Source: Paucisalibacillus globulus DSM 18846
Lineage (GTDB): Bacteria; Bacillota; Bacilli; Bacillales; Amphibacillaceae
Direction: 5' to 3'
Length of the DNA: 64,000 nt
Assembly: GCF_000482485.1 (NCBI RefSeq)
Contig: NZ_AXVK01000021.1
Location: 142,545-206,544 of the forward strand
The notes under the pieces are model-generated. The model was not told the origin of the DNA and did no database searches. It worked only from the letters and a program-made list of their open reading frames with translations. Made by a program: the position numbers and the translations under genes. Positions 16,039 to 24,099 of this stretch are shown here, in pieces (the first letter of the stretch is position 1; each line of letters opens with the position of its first letter).

Positions 16039-17157
16039 GTGGAAGAAGTATTTAAAATCGCTGAAATATTGGTGGAAAATTTAAAAACGAAATATAAGGA
16101 TGATATTGCTCTAATTGCATATTATGGTTCCTATGCTCAAGGAAAAGCAACTAAATTATCAGATTTAGATATGTTTTTTATACCTAGTACAGATAGAGGT
16201 TTTCAAGCTAGTTTTCAATTTGTTTTAGGTGGGATTGGTTATGACTTATTCCCAATTAGTTGGGAAAGGGCAGAAAGAATTGCGTCATTCGAGGAGCCTA
16301 TTGTTTCCATTATTGCAGATTCAAAAATCTTATACGTAAAAACCGACGAGGATCAAAAACGATTTAACCAAATAAGAGATGAAATTTCAAAAATCGAGAG
16401 ACCGGAAAGTAGAAAGGGAATGATAGATAAAGCATTCTTGAAGGTAAAAGATTGTTATCTTCATCTTTATAAAATGAATATAGAGAAGTCCAGTGATAAT
16501 CTTTCTGCTATAAGATATGAATCTTATGAGATATTAACAAATATTTTTGAAAGTCTTGCTATGGTTAATCAGGTATATTTGAAAAGATGGTGGGGAGGAA
16601 GTCTTGAACAAATAAATGAATTAAAAATAAAACCAGCTAATCTTGAAAAGCTGGTAAACACAATCATAGTATCTAAGGCTTATAATGAAATTCAAAGAGC
16701 CAGTGAAGAACTTTTGAATAATATGCGGTTATTGGTAATTACAGAGCAAGAAAAAATTGCCCAGATTCCAAAGTTCACTTCCCTTTTTAAAGGTTTTTAT
16801 GAAGAAGAAAAATCAATCTTTAATAAAGTTGTTTCTGCTTGTGATAGAGGAGATTATAAAGGTGCATTTTTCGCTACAATTCAACTTCAAAATGAAATTA
16901 TGAGGTTTTTGGCATTCGCTGAAAAAGGAGTTTGGTATAACCAACTTATTACTTTCGATATTTTAAATGAAGTGTACCAACGTCTAGCGTTCTATGATCT
17001 AATCTCAATTTATAATCCAAATGATCTTAATTCATTAAAGGATGCTGTTATTGAACTTGATATATCGGTAAAAAACTTTTTAGAATCAAGAGGAGTCAAT
17101 CTGGAGATTTTTAACAACTTTGAAGACTTTCAAAAACTTGTAGAACAATCACTCTAA
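16039..17157 (+). CDS. Nucleotidyltransferase-domain protein
   Basis: A 372-residue protein starting at GTG 16039 (AAAGG upstream). The N-terminal domain has the polymerase-beta-type nucleotidyltransferase motif YYGSYAQGKATKLSDLDMFF: a GS loop, then Asp-x-Asp for two metal ions. The long helical C-terminal part (150-372) resembles the substrate domains of aminoglycoside or lincosamide nucleotidyltransferases. It would transfer a nucleotide to a small molecule or a protein hydroxyl, but the target is unknown. It stands alone between spacer modules. Its many Lys/Glu-rich helices and AT-rich codon use match its neighbours. Confidence 0.75.
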   Translation: MEEVFKIAEILVENLKTKYKDDIALIAYYGSYAQGKATKLSDLDMFFIPSTDRGFQASFQFVLGGIGYDLFPISWERAERIASFEEPIVSIIADSKILYVKTDEDQKRFNQIRDEISKIERPESRKGMIDKAFLKVKDCYLHLYKMNIEKSSDNLSAIRYESYEILTNIFESLAMVNQVYLKRWWGGSLEQINELKIKPANLEKLVNTIIVSKAYNEIQRASEELLNNMRLLVITEQEKIAQIPKFTSLFKGFYEEEKSIFNKVVSACDRGDYKGAFFATIQLQNEIMRFLAFAEKGVWYNQLITFDILNEVYQRLAFYDLISIYNPNDLNSLKDAVIELDISVKNFLESRGVNLEIFNNFEDFQKLVEQSL

Positions 17158-17175
17158 AAGGATTGAATAATCCTT

Positions 17176-17330
17176 ATTCAACAAACGGGTGCAAGAGTTG
17201 AAAAAGGTGATCCAATAGGGTCACCTGTTTCTAATGATTAAGATTTTGTAATATTATGTTAGTATTGGGGTAGGGTAACAGATATTAAGCTAATGTAGCA
17301 GTTTAGGAGAATAAGGAAGTTAAAGAAATA
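17176..17330. repeat. Accessory-gene spacer module
   Basis: TTCAACAAACGGGTGCAAGA with flanking GTTGAA forms short inverted arms. It is followed by the hairpin AGGTGATCC...GGGTCACCT with GTTT, then GTAATATTATGTTAGTATTG and GTAGCAGTTTAGGAGAATAA. Confidence 0.65.
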
Positions 17331-17374
17331 GAATTATATCCCCTTTAAAAAAATTATTTCAAGGGGCATATAAT

Positions 17375-17848
17375 CTAAGAGTATACTCTAATAATTAGAT
17401 CCGAAGAAATTGGTTTTAGTCCCATTTCCCTCGCCCAAATTGATAATTGCCCAATATGATGAATCTCATGAGAAATCATATGACGAATGATCTTTCCATT
17501 GGTAAATAAATATGTAGTACCATTCCTGCTATTTATTTCTACTTTTCTTTTTTCAAAGTCATCAGACATTTTCCAAAGAAAATATTGAGTTATTGTTTTG
17601 GTGAAATTTGAAAATTTTATTACATCCTCTAAACAAGAAATGGAATCTTTTTCGGCATAAACAAGTGGCTCTTTAAGCATATAATTAACCCAAACCAGTT
17701 CACAATCTATAATATGAACAAGATTTTTTAAAATACTTCCCATACCGCCAATTCTTTCTACTCGCAACTCTTCTACAGATAAGGATTCACACCATTTAAA
17801 CCAATCTTCTCGTACCTGCCAGTTATATAAAAACATATCTAACATCAT
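17375..17848 (-). CDS. DinB-family protein
   Basis: A 157-residue four-helix-bundle protein. It has the three-histidine metal pattern of the DinB/YfiT family: His in LVHIIDCEL, and HEIHHIGQL in the fourth helix. Family members are metal-dependent thiol S-transferases or are uncharacterised. The ATG at 17848 follows AAAGGAGCG. It is convergent with the upstream nucleotidyltransferase. A second DinB gene (63141) and a DinB fragment (23030) are also in this window. Confidence 0.85.
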   Translation of the reverse strand: MMLDMFLYNWQVREDWFKWCESLSVEELRVERIGGMGSILKNLVHIIDCELVWVNYMLKEPLVYAEKDSISCLEDVIKFSNFTKTITQYFLWKMSDDFEKRKVEINSRNGTTYLFTNGKIIRHMISHEIHHIGQLSIWAREMGLKPISSDLIIRVYS

Positions 17849-17968
17849 ACTCGCTCCTTTAGAAAGAATACTCTGTATCTATATTAACCTTAAATACTAA
17901 TAATTTGGTACAATTTGTTTAAATAAGAGTAACATTACTACTCTTAAAATAATTTAAAGGAGCTATAA

Positions 17969-18742
17969 ACGAAGTATAAAATTGTTTTTTTTGATGTTGA
18001 TGGAACTATTACTAACCATGAGGATGGTAGCATTTCAAGCAGTACCAAGGAAGTGATTGAATTGTTACAAACAAAGGGGCTAAAGGTTGTAGTAGCAACA
18101 GGTAGACCATTATCCATGTGTAACGAAATAGAAGCGTTAGGAATTCATACTTTCATTACCGCTAATGGAGCATATGTAAAACATAATAAAAAAATCATTC
18201 ATAAAGTGCCAATGGATAAGAGAATAGTTCAAGAAGTGGTTGAATTTGCATATGCAGAGAATCATGGATTATCATTCTATTCGGAAGATTTTAGTATGAA
18301 TGGTGTAAAGAATGACAACATATTAAAAGCATTAAGGGAAACCTTATCACTAAAGGATTATCCTAACATAAACCAACAAGTATATAATCATGAGATATTT
18401 TTAATATGTCTCTTCGCAAATAACGAAATGGTCGAGAAATATATTAAGAAATTCCCGCACCTAACCTTTAAAAGATGGCATCCCTTTGTATTAAATGTAT
18501 TAGAAGAAGACATATCAAAATCTTTAGCAATTATCAAAGTATTAGAGTATTTTAATATTGATAAGTCTGAGGCTATTGCGTTTGGGGATGGAGAGAACGA
18601 CATAGATATGTTGGAATTAGTAGGACTTGGCATTGCGATGGGGAATGGAAACGAAAAATTAAAAATGGTAGCAGATTTTATAACAAAAAAATCGAGTGAA
18701 GATGGGATAGCTTTTGCATTGAAGAAGTACGGGGTTATTTAA
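17969..18742 (+). CDS. HAD-family (Cof-type) phosphatase with ACG at the start position
   Basis: About 257 residues. Motif I is IVFFDVDGTIT near residue 5; motif II is ATGRP, then a C2-type cap; the C-terminal motif is AIAFGDGENDIDMLELVGLGIAMGNG. This is the Cof/YidA-type sugar- or cofactor-phosphate phosphatase. Motif I lies upstream of the first ordinary start codon (TTG/ATG near 18053), which would remove the catalytic Asp. A good AAAGGAG at 17956-17962 stands 6 nt before ACG (17969), and a stop lies just before it, so either ACG is used or the start codon was lost by one base change. Confidence 0.75.
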   Translation, partial: TKYKIVFFDVDGTITNHEDGSISSSTKEVIELLQTKGLKVVVATGRPLSMCNEIEALGIHTFITANGAYVKHNKKIIHKVPMDKRIVQEVVEFAYAENHGLSFYSEDFSMNGVKNDNILKALRETLSLKDYPNINQQVYNHEIFLICLFANNEMVEKYIKKFPHLTFKRWHPFVLNVLEEDISKSLAIIKVLEYFNIDKSEAIAFGDGENDIDMLELVGLGIAMGNGNEKLKMVADFITKKSSEDGIAFALKKYGVI

Positions 18743-18766
18743 CCGAAAAAGAATGTGAAGTATTGT

Positions 18767-18830
18767 ACTTAAAGTAACGGGTGCATTACCTCAAGAAGGA
18801 AAAGTGCGCTTTTTCTTCAACTAAAGATAC
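18767..18830. repeat. Short accessory-gene repeat with terminator hairpin
   Basis: ACTTAAAGTAACGGGTGCAT, then AAGAAGGAAAAGTGCGCTTT with TTCTTC, a hairpin with a T-run that would end the HAD transcript. Confidence 0.6.
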
Positions 18831-18913
18831 AGTTTTATTTTATATTTTCTCTTCCGTCTTTCAAAAGATTGCTTTAGATTAAGCATGTGAGGTAGATTAA
18901 AGGAGTGGTTAGA

Positions 18914-19492
18914 ATGACAGTTGTTCAAGTTTTTTTGAAAATCCCTGATGGAATAATAAAGAAGATTGATACCGGAGAATATAAAATAATTGGTGGCGTG
19001 GTACGTGATAACAAAGGACAACTTGTCAAACATCTTAGTGAAGCCAGTAAGACAGAGATTATTCTTCATTATGCCTGGAATAATAGGGATACCCTTATTA
19101 AGATAGGTAAGAGTGGTTATAAGCTAACAAGACATTATTTTGATTCAAAAAAAGTACAACAACCTGTTGTGAAATTTAAAAAGGCTTTTAAGGTTTACCT
19201 GGACGCTGTGTGCAAAGGGGCTCTTACTACGGAGTTGATTTCAGATATGATGGAGCGTTTGGATGAAGTAAAAAGGATTCCAAATTACGAAAAGATCAAC
19301 ATTCCACTTTCAATGCAGGAGATTGATTTGCTTATGAATGGATTGTTTGAATATACAAACAAACTTGCATCGGATAATGCAATTGAACTAACCGGCCTAG
19401 AGAAAAAAGCACTTTTGAAATCTGAGAATCTATTTACTAATTTGGAATGTTTTCTTAAAACACAAAATCGCATATTTAAACTATCTTCATAG
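18914..19492 (+). CDS. Hypothetical protein (192 aa)
   Basis: Not recognised. The ATG at 18914 is preferred over a GTG at 18905 because the AAAGGAG site ends at 18905 and gives an 8-nt spacing. The protein starts MTVVQVFLKIPDGIIKKI and has a basic, mixed alpha/beta N-terminal half (to about residue 95). The helical C-terminal half includes LSMQEIDLLMNGLFEYTNKL. No signal peptide or membrane segment is evident. A perfect palindrome follows the stop at 19499. Confidence 0.6.
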   Translation: MTVVQVFLKIPDGIIKKIDTGEYKIIGGVVRDNKGQLVKHLSEASKTEIILHYAWNNRDTLIKIGKSGYKLTRHYFDSKKVQQPVVKFKKAFKVYLDAVCKGALTTELISDMMERLDEVKRIPNYEKINIPLSMQEIDLLMNGLFEYTNKLASDNAIELTGLEKKALLKSENLFTNLECFLKTQNRIFKLSS

Positions 19493-19498
19493 TTTGTA

Positions 19499-19518
19499 AT
19501 GACAACAGCTGTTGTCAT
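19499..19518. promoter_or_regulatory. Perfect 20-bp palindrome
   Basis: ATGACAACAGCTGTTGTCAT is an uninterrupted palindrome 6 nt after the stop of the preceding gene. There is no T-run, so a protein-binding site is possible. Its function is unknown. Confidence 0.4.
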
Positions 19519-19675
19519 CTTGTTGGAACCATTACTAATTACTATGTCTAAACACAGATATTACAATAAAAAATAGCAAGCAAATTGTGTTGCTAATTCA
19601 CTTGCTAAATATGATGATATTATCAATTTTGCACCTCTAACTGAACCGTTTAAACTTAATAATGGGGCGCAGATA

Positions 19676-20635
19676 TTATAGGGTAAGGGTTGTACCGATG
19701 TTCTTTTGAATGGCTTGTTGATAAATTATGTTTCCAACGACAACATCAAATAGGGCCATACCTACTGATTTGAATACAATCGTTTGGTCTTCGGCTTTGG
19801 TTTTGTTAGGATTTTTGAGATAGCTAGACATTGGGAGGATAGCTTCTCTTGTTATCCATCCTTTTTCAAGTGGCTGTATTAAATCCCCTGATTCTTCTAA
19901 AGCATCTGCGGTGTCTAGTAGAATACAGTCTGTCAATTGGTAGAGACATTCTGGGAATTCTCGCATGTCAGGTTGAAATGATCCAATCCCAATGATTAAT
20001 TTTCCTTGAAGTAATTCCTGATTATCTGGGAGTACTGGTGACTTAGCGGTGGTTGTCGTAATAATGATGTCAGCAGGAGCTATTGCTTGTTCTACGGTGT
20101 TTGCCTCAACTAGTTTAATCTCGTTTCCTATCCACTTTTGTAGTTTTTCTTTGAAGGTAGGTATCTTTTCTGGTGAACGATTAAATAAATAGATTTCTTT
20201 AATGGGACGTTCGGCACAAGCGGCTACGGCTTGGTAAAGTCCTTGGACACCTGTTCCCATGATAGCCACTTTGGATGCGTCTGGCTTGGCAAGATGCCTG
20301 ATGGCTGACCCACCGATGGCTCCTGTTCGAAAGCCAGTTAAAAAGGACCCATCTAGTAAACATTCTATTTGACCTGTTTTTCTATTATTCAATAGAACTA
20401 ATCCATGAATGGTTTTCTCCACATTATTTGGAAAAATGGTGACTAGCTTCGTACCAATGGAATCTTCTGTTATACAAGGCATTAATACTAATGTATCATC
20501 TCCATCTGTTACTTGTGTTCGAACCGGTGCCTTATAACGATTGGCTTCATAAATTTGGTATGCTTGGTCAATTCCATCCACAACCTCCTTCATTGTAATG
20601 GCTTGTCTGATATCGTTTTCGTTTAAAAATAACAT
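19676..20635 (-). CDS. Ornithine cyclodeaminase / mu-crystallin family protein
   Basis: A 319-residue NAD(P)-binding protein. It has an N-terminal substrate-binding part (MPCITEDSIGTKLVTIFPNN), the dinucleotide fold VAIMGTGVQGLYQAVAAC at about residue 120, ADIIITTTTAKSPVL, and IGIGSFQPDMREFP. These are the family hallmarks. Members include ornithine and lysine cyclodeaminases, alanine dehydrogenases and imine reductases, so the reaction cannot be fixed from sequence. The ATG follows AAAGGGGG. It could belong to the amino-acid catabolic theme of the symporter/oxidase genes at 9069-13140 but is separated from them by accessory genes. Confidence 0.85.
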   Translation of the reverse strand: MLFLNENDIRQAITMKEVVDGIDQAYQIYEANRYKAPVRTQVTDGDDTLVLMPCITEDSIGTKLVTIFPNNVEKTIHGLVLLNNRKTGQIECLLDGSFLTGFRTGAIGGSAIRHLAKPDASKVAIMGTGVQGLYQAVAACAERPIKEIYLFNRSPEKIPTFKEKLQKWIGNEIKLVEANTVEQAIAPADIIITTTTAKSPVLPDNQELLQGKLIIGIGSFQPDMREFPECLYQLTDCILLDTADALEESGDLIQPLEKGWITREAILPMSSYLKNPNKTKAEDQTIVFKSVGMALFDVVVGNIIYQQAIQKNIGTTLTL

Positions 20636-20768
20636 ACAATTCCCCCTTTATAGCCATATAATTAATCTTAACATTTAGAATATTAATTTTGTAGTACTAT
20701 ATGAGTTTGCCTTGTGATAAATGAAAAGTTAATTATAAGTACGGGTTTAAAAATAAGTCATTCTTAAC

Positions 20769-20852
20769 TGGCCTAAAGTATCAAAATTTTTAGGTGGAAC
20801 CATAGAGGAAAAAGAGGGAATTGGTATTCCAATACAATTTAGTTTTGGTTAG
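20769..20852 (+). pseudogene. Unidentified gene fragment
   Basis: A 27-codon open stretch without a start (WPKVSKFLGGTIEEKEG, ending IQFSFG and a stop) reads like the end of a real protein. It has no ribosome site. The parent family is not recognised. Confidence 0.3.
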
Positions 20853-20886
20853 GAATAATTTGATAAATGAAGAAATAAAATCCTAA

Positions 20887-20909
20887 TTCCTCGTTCGTTA
20901 AGCGAGGAA
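20887..20909. terminator. Hairpin
   Basis: TTCCTCG and CGAGGAA pair around a 9-nt loop, with an AT-rich tail (CTTTATTTTT) a few bases further on. Confidence 0.4.
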
Positions 20910-20984
20910 CTAGAACTTTATTTTTCTGCAATCGTGGCCATTGCTTGAATAAGCAATTTGATCATCTATCCATTCTGAATTCAA

Positions 20985-21025
20985 AAAAAGCAGACTACCT
21001 TTATAAAGTAATCAGCTTTTTGAAA
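20985..21025. terminator. Terminator-like hairpin
   Basis: AAAAAGCAGACTAC pairs imperfectly with GTAATCAGCTTTTT (two mismatches). It probably terminates the minus-strand gene ending at 21111. Confidence 0.5.
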
Positions 21026-21110
21026 AATTCTATGTAATAAATACCCCACAATCACCGAGAAGAACAATAATCCATAGTGATTTATCCATAGGGCAAACTC
21101 CTTAAATGAA

Positions 21111-22096
21111 TTATAAATCCATTTTCGGTGGTTCCTCATACCAGCCTTTCGATATCATGAGCATAATACCTTCCCGTTGGTATTCAAAGATGTCTTTGGC
21201 GAAGACTGCATTCTTAATTTGCAGGTCATTCCTTAAACTAAAACCAGCCACAAAACCTCCTGCCCCAAGGCTAAGTCCTGAAAGGAGATAATTACAATAC
21301 ATCATTAGCTTTTCAGAGAATGGCGCTATTGTTGAATTAGTTACTGTGCCACCAGGTGTAGCAGGTGGTTGAATATTATCCTCTAGAGCAATGTTTGAAT
21401 ACTCCCTTATAACTTTTTTAGAAAGTTCTCTTCCTTTGGTAAAGTATTTCTTTATTTCTTCATCCTTTGCCGTTTGGATAAATCCTTCCAATAGCTGCAT
21501 ACCTGAAATATTCGTCTCAATTAAACGATATATGTTGCTATATTCAACGGAATTAATCGGGCGTTTTTTTCCAAGAATATTTGTTCCTTTTACATAATCC
21601 TTATTCTGGATATAATCAATTGATTTTGGCATATTGATATAAGTTGGCCGGGATAGAAAATTATTTTCAAGAAGATATTGTGTGAAATGTTCATAATACG
21701 TATCTGATAGCTTCGTGAGATCACTGTATAGCATAATGATATCTTTACGATAGGTCGATGGTATATGATTTGCATATAATCCTAAGCTGATTTCTTTTAG
21801 AATTCGACTGAACATAATATCAAAACCATTTTCCCATAACGTTGGTGCCTCTAGAATCACATCTTTTTTGGTGAATCCCTCCGGGGCAACAGCTCCTTCA
21901 TTTTCCATTAAGGTTTTCATTTCAATCGTTTTTTTTTGTGAAGTTGCTCCCACAAACCAGACATAAGCTCTTTCGCTTTTGGGTCAGAAGCTTTCTCAAT
22001 AAAGTACTCTAACATCCGTAAAATGACGCCTTTTTTATGATAGGTCAACCATAGTGCGCCAAATTCTACTGAACTCATTTTAGGTTTTTCGGTCAT
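21111..22096 (-). pseudogene. DUF3231-family protein, frameshifted at a run of nine A
   Basis: The reading frame begins at ATG 22096 (GGAGG upstream) with MTEKPKMSSVEFGALWLTYH. It runs to a poly-A stretch (A9 on the minus strand, 21929-21937), where it shifts frame: the first frame ends HKKKRLK, and the next frame continues KTIEMKTLMENEGAVAPEGF to the natural end. The joined product (about 325 residues) is the two-repeat DUF3231 helical protein found in Bacillaceae spore formers; its function is not established. The shift may be a fixed mutation, slippage-based phase variation or a sequencing error in a homopolymer. Confidence 0.8.
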
Positions 22097-22487
22097 GTAT
22101 AGTCCTCCAATATTCCGTATGCTTTTCATTGAATATAGCATCTGTATTTTCTGGAGGTTTATACATTTTTAGTAAATAGAGGAATAAGACCGAAGACATG
22201 GTAATATCTCTGGTCTTTCTCATTTTATAGTAGTTTTAAGAATGGTCTATTTTGGTGTATGGACCAGTTCTGACCCCTGTGTCTTTAAGAATCTGTAGAG
22301 ATAGTAGTTGATTTGATGAGAAAAGGGATTTCTATTTGATTCTACAAAGGACATTAGACACATCGAACAAAGAATTGTAAAATTGTTATATAAAATAATC
22401 GAAATTGGATGATTTTTTACTTGGTAGTGAGATGAGGTACGTGTATTCCCAAACATTAAAATTAAAAAAGTAGGAGTGAGACTTTAT
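22097..22487. other. Intergenic region
   Basis: No gene supported. A short hairpin (AAGACC/GGTCTT, about 22188-22216) is the only structure seen. Confidence 0.4.
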
Positions 22488-22865
22488 ATGCAATATGATG
22501 CAAAGAATGCGGAAGAATATTTAGATATGCTCGAAAATGATTGGCGAAAAGAGAGATTGCTCGTAATTCGACAAATGATTCTTGCTTATGCACCCGAGTT
22601 GGAAGAGGTGATACGCTATAAGATGTTGAATTATGGTAAAGAGGATAACTATATCTTTGCATTAAACGCACAAAAACATTATGTCAGCTTCTATGTGGGT
22701 ACAATAGATAAGATAGCAAATGCAGAAACTCTATTAGATGGCTATAATTATGGAAAAGGCTGTATTCGTGTCAAAAAGACGATAAAAATTGAGGATACGG
22801 GATTGGAGCAGTTTATCCATACAACAATTGATATGTGGCGCGCTGGTGAAGATACATCCTGTTGA
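22488..22865 (+). CDS. DUF1801 domain protein
   Basis: A 125-residue protein that starts MQYDAKNAEEYLDMLENDWR. It has the DUF1801 pattern: the helix IRQMILAYAPELEEVIRYKM, the beta stretch MLNYGKEDNYIFALNAQKHY, then VSFYVG and a terminal helix. The family (YdhG-like) has a CyaY-type fold with unclear function. The ATG at 22488 is chosen because it starts at the conserved helix and has GGAGTGAG upstream; a GTG at 22476 overlaps that site. Confidence 0.75.
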   Translation: MQYDAKNAEEYLDMLENDWRKERLLVIRQMILAYAPELEEVIRYKMLNYGKEDNYIFALNAQKHYVSFYVGTIDKIANAETLLDGYNYGKGCIRVKKTIKIEDTGLEQFIHTTIDMWRAGEDTSC

Positions 22866-22904
22866 AAAATGATGCTTCCGATTCAGATAAAGGATGGTAC
22901 GAAG

Positions 22905-23037
22905 ATGACTTATGAAGAAATCATGCAAGGTAGGAAGAATTAGTAGTGATCAAATGAAAAGAATCTTCTTTAATCACGGAGTAAAGGAACCTTATTTCGG
23001 TTTGGAGATTGGGGATTTAAAAAAGCTTGTTAAGTAG
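22905..23037 (+). pseudogene. DNA alkylation repair enzyme (AlkD-like), N-terminal remnant
   Basis: MTYEEIMQ at 22905 continues, after a frameshift, as SDQMKRIFFNHGVKEPYFGL and EIGDLKKLVK, followed by a stop. This matches the start of AlkC/AlkD-type HEAT-repeat glycosylases. Everything after residue 45 is missing. The next bases begin a different gene fragment (DinB). Confidence 0.65.
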
Positions 23038-23356
23038 AGCAGAAAGTTTAGAAAAAGTTAAAACGCTTATCCAATCTGAATCCAATCTAGAATTGATAGG
23101 TATCCATCCTCAGTTTGGCGAAGTAAAATTAAAACAATTATTATCCACATGGTTCGCTCATGATTTAATACACATTGCTCAAATTGTTCGGGTAATGGCG
23201 AAGCGGTATAAAGAAGATGTAGGACATTGGGTGGTGTATTTAGGTAACCTAGTAATCTACTGGAGAGTATTTTATAGCAGATTAACTAGATGTAAGACCC
23301 TCAACCATGAGTCGGCGAATTATAAGTGGGATATCAAACAGCCAGTCAAAAGCTAA
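23030..23356 (+). pseudogene. DinB-family C-terminal remnant
   Basis: The frame contains LIGIHPQFGEVKLKQLLSTW and AHDLIHIAQIVRVMAKRYKE, the fourth helix of a DinB-type protein with its metal-binding histidines. The first half of the gene is absent, and the last 30 codons do not look like the family. No start or ribosome site. It abuts the AlkD-like remnant, so a deletion has joined two genes. Confidence 0.65.
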
Positions 23357-23458
23357 GGTTTGTTCAACTTACACTCAAACTGAGTCAGTTAGCTACTTGA
23401 CCTTTTCCACTATGTGTACTAAAATGGTGAGCAACTATAAATTGCAAATTGAATTAGC

Positions 23459-23710
23459 TGTGAAAAGGACATGAATTATTCTTCGTTTTCTTAACAGAGA
23501 ACAGGGTCATTGGCTGGAAACCCTGTAGAAAAGTGAATGATTTACCACCTTGGAGCTATTATAGGGAAATGATTTGATCAAAGTATCTATAATCGGGAAA
23601 ACCGTTATCTTTTTTTGAGCATAAAACATTCTTACTGGAGTGTTTTTGGAATCAGGGTGGAACCACGACCGTACTCGTCCCTTCTATTGGGAGGAGTACG
23701 GTCTTTTTTT
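23459..23710 (+). promoter_or_regulatory. T-box leader 1 (threonine type)
   Basis: The stem I region (AACAGGGTCATTGGCTGG, then AACCCTGT) contains TTTACCACCTTGGAGC, with ACC as the likely specifier codon (Thr). The T-box AGGGTGGAACCACG is at 23654-23667. The terminator CCGTACTCGTCCC...GGGAGGAGTACGG with T7 ends at 23707. It is the first of two nearly identical leaders in series. Confidence 0.9.
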
Positions 23711-23797
23711 AGTAGTTAGGAAAGTATAAAAACTTTCCGCCGACATAAGAAAAACTAACACATTCGTCAAAAGACGAGCGAATGCGAGTTTTTCTAA
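23711..23797. repeat. Dispersed repeat R1 (full copy) between the two T-boxes
   Basis: AGTAGTTAGGAAAGTATAAA, CTTTCCGCCGACATAAGAAA, then AAAACTAACACATTCG and a hairpin closing on CGAATGCGAGTTTTTCT. It looks inserted, or carried along, between the duplicated leaders. Confidence 0.8.
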
Positions 23798-23819
23798 TAT
23801 ATAAATTTAATAATTAGGC

Positions 23820-24071
23820 AATGAAAAGGACATGAATCATTTATCGTTTTCTTATCAGAGAACAGGGTCGTTGGCTGAAATCCCTGTAGAAAAGTGAATG
23901 ATTTACCACCTTGGAGCTATTATAGGGAAATGACTTGATCAAAGTATCTATAATCGGAAAAACCGTTATCATTTTCTAAGCATAAAGCATTCTTACTGGA
24001 GCTTTATGGAATTAGGGTGGAACCACGACCGCACTCGTCCCTACTGTTGGGAGGAATGCGGTCTTTTTATA
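23820..24071 (+). promoter_or_regulatory. T-box leader 2 (threonine type)
   Basis: Nearly identical to leader 1: the same stem I with TTTACCACCTTGGAGC, T-box AGGGTGGAACCACG near 24014, and terminator CCGCACTCGTCCC...GGGAGGAATGCGG with T5. The synthetase start follows 30 nt after. Tandem T-boxes sharpen the response to uncharged tRNA, as known for thrZ of B. subtilis. Confidence 0.9.
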
Positions 24072-24099
24072 TTTAAATTAAAAATTAGGAGGAAATTAA

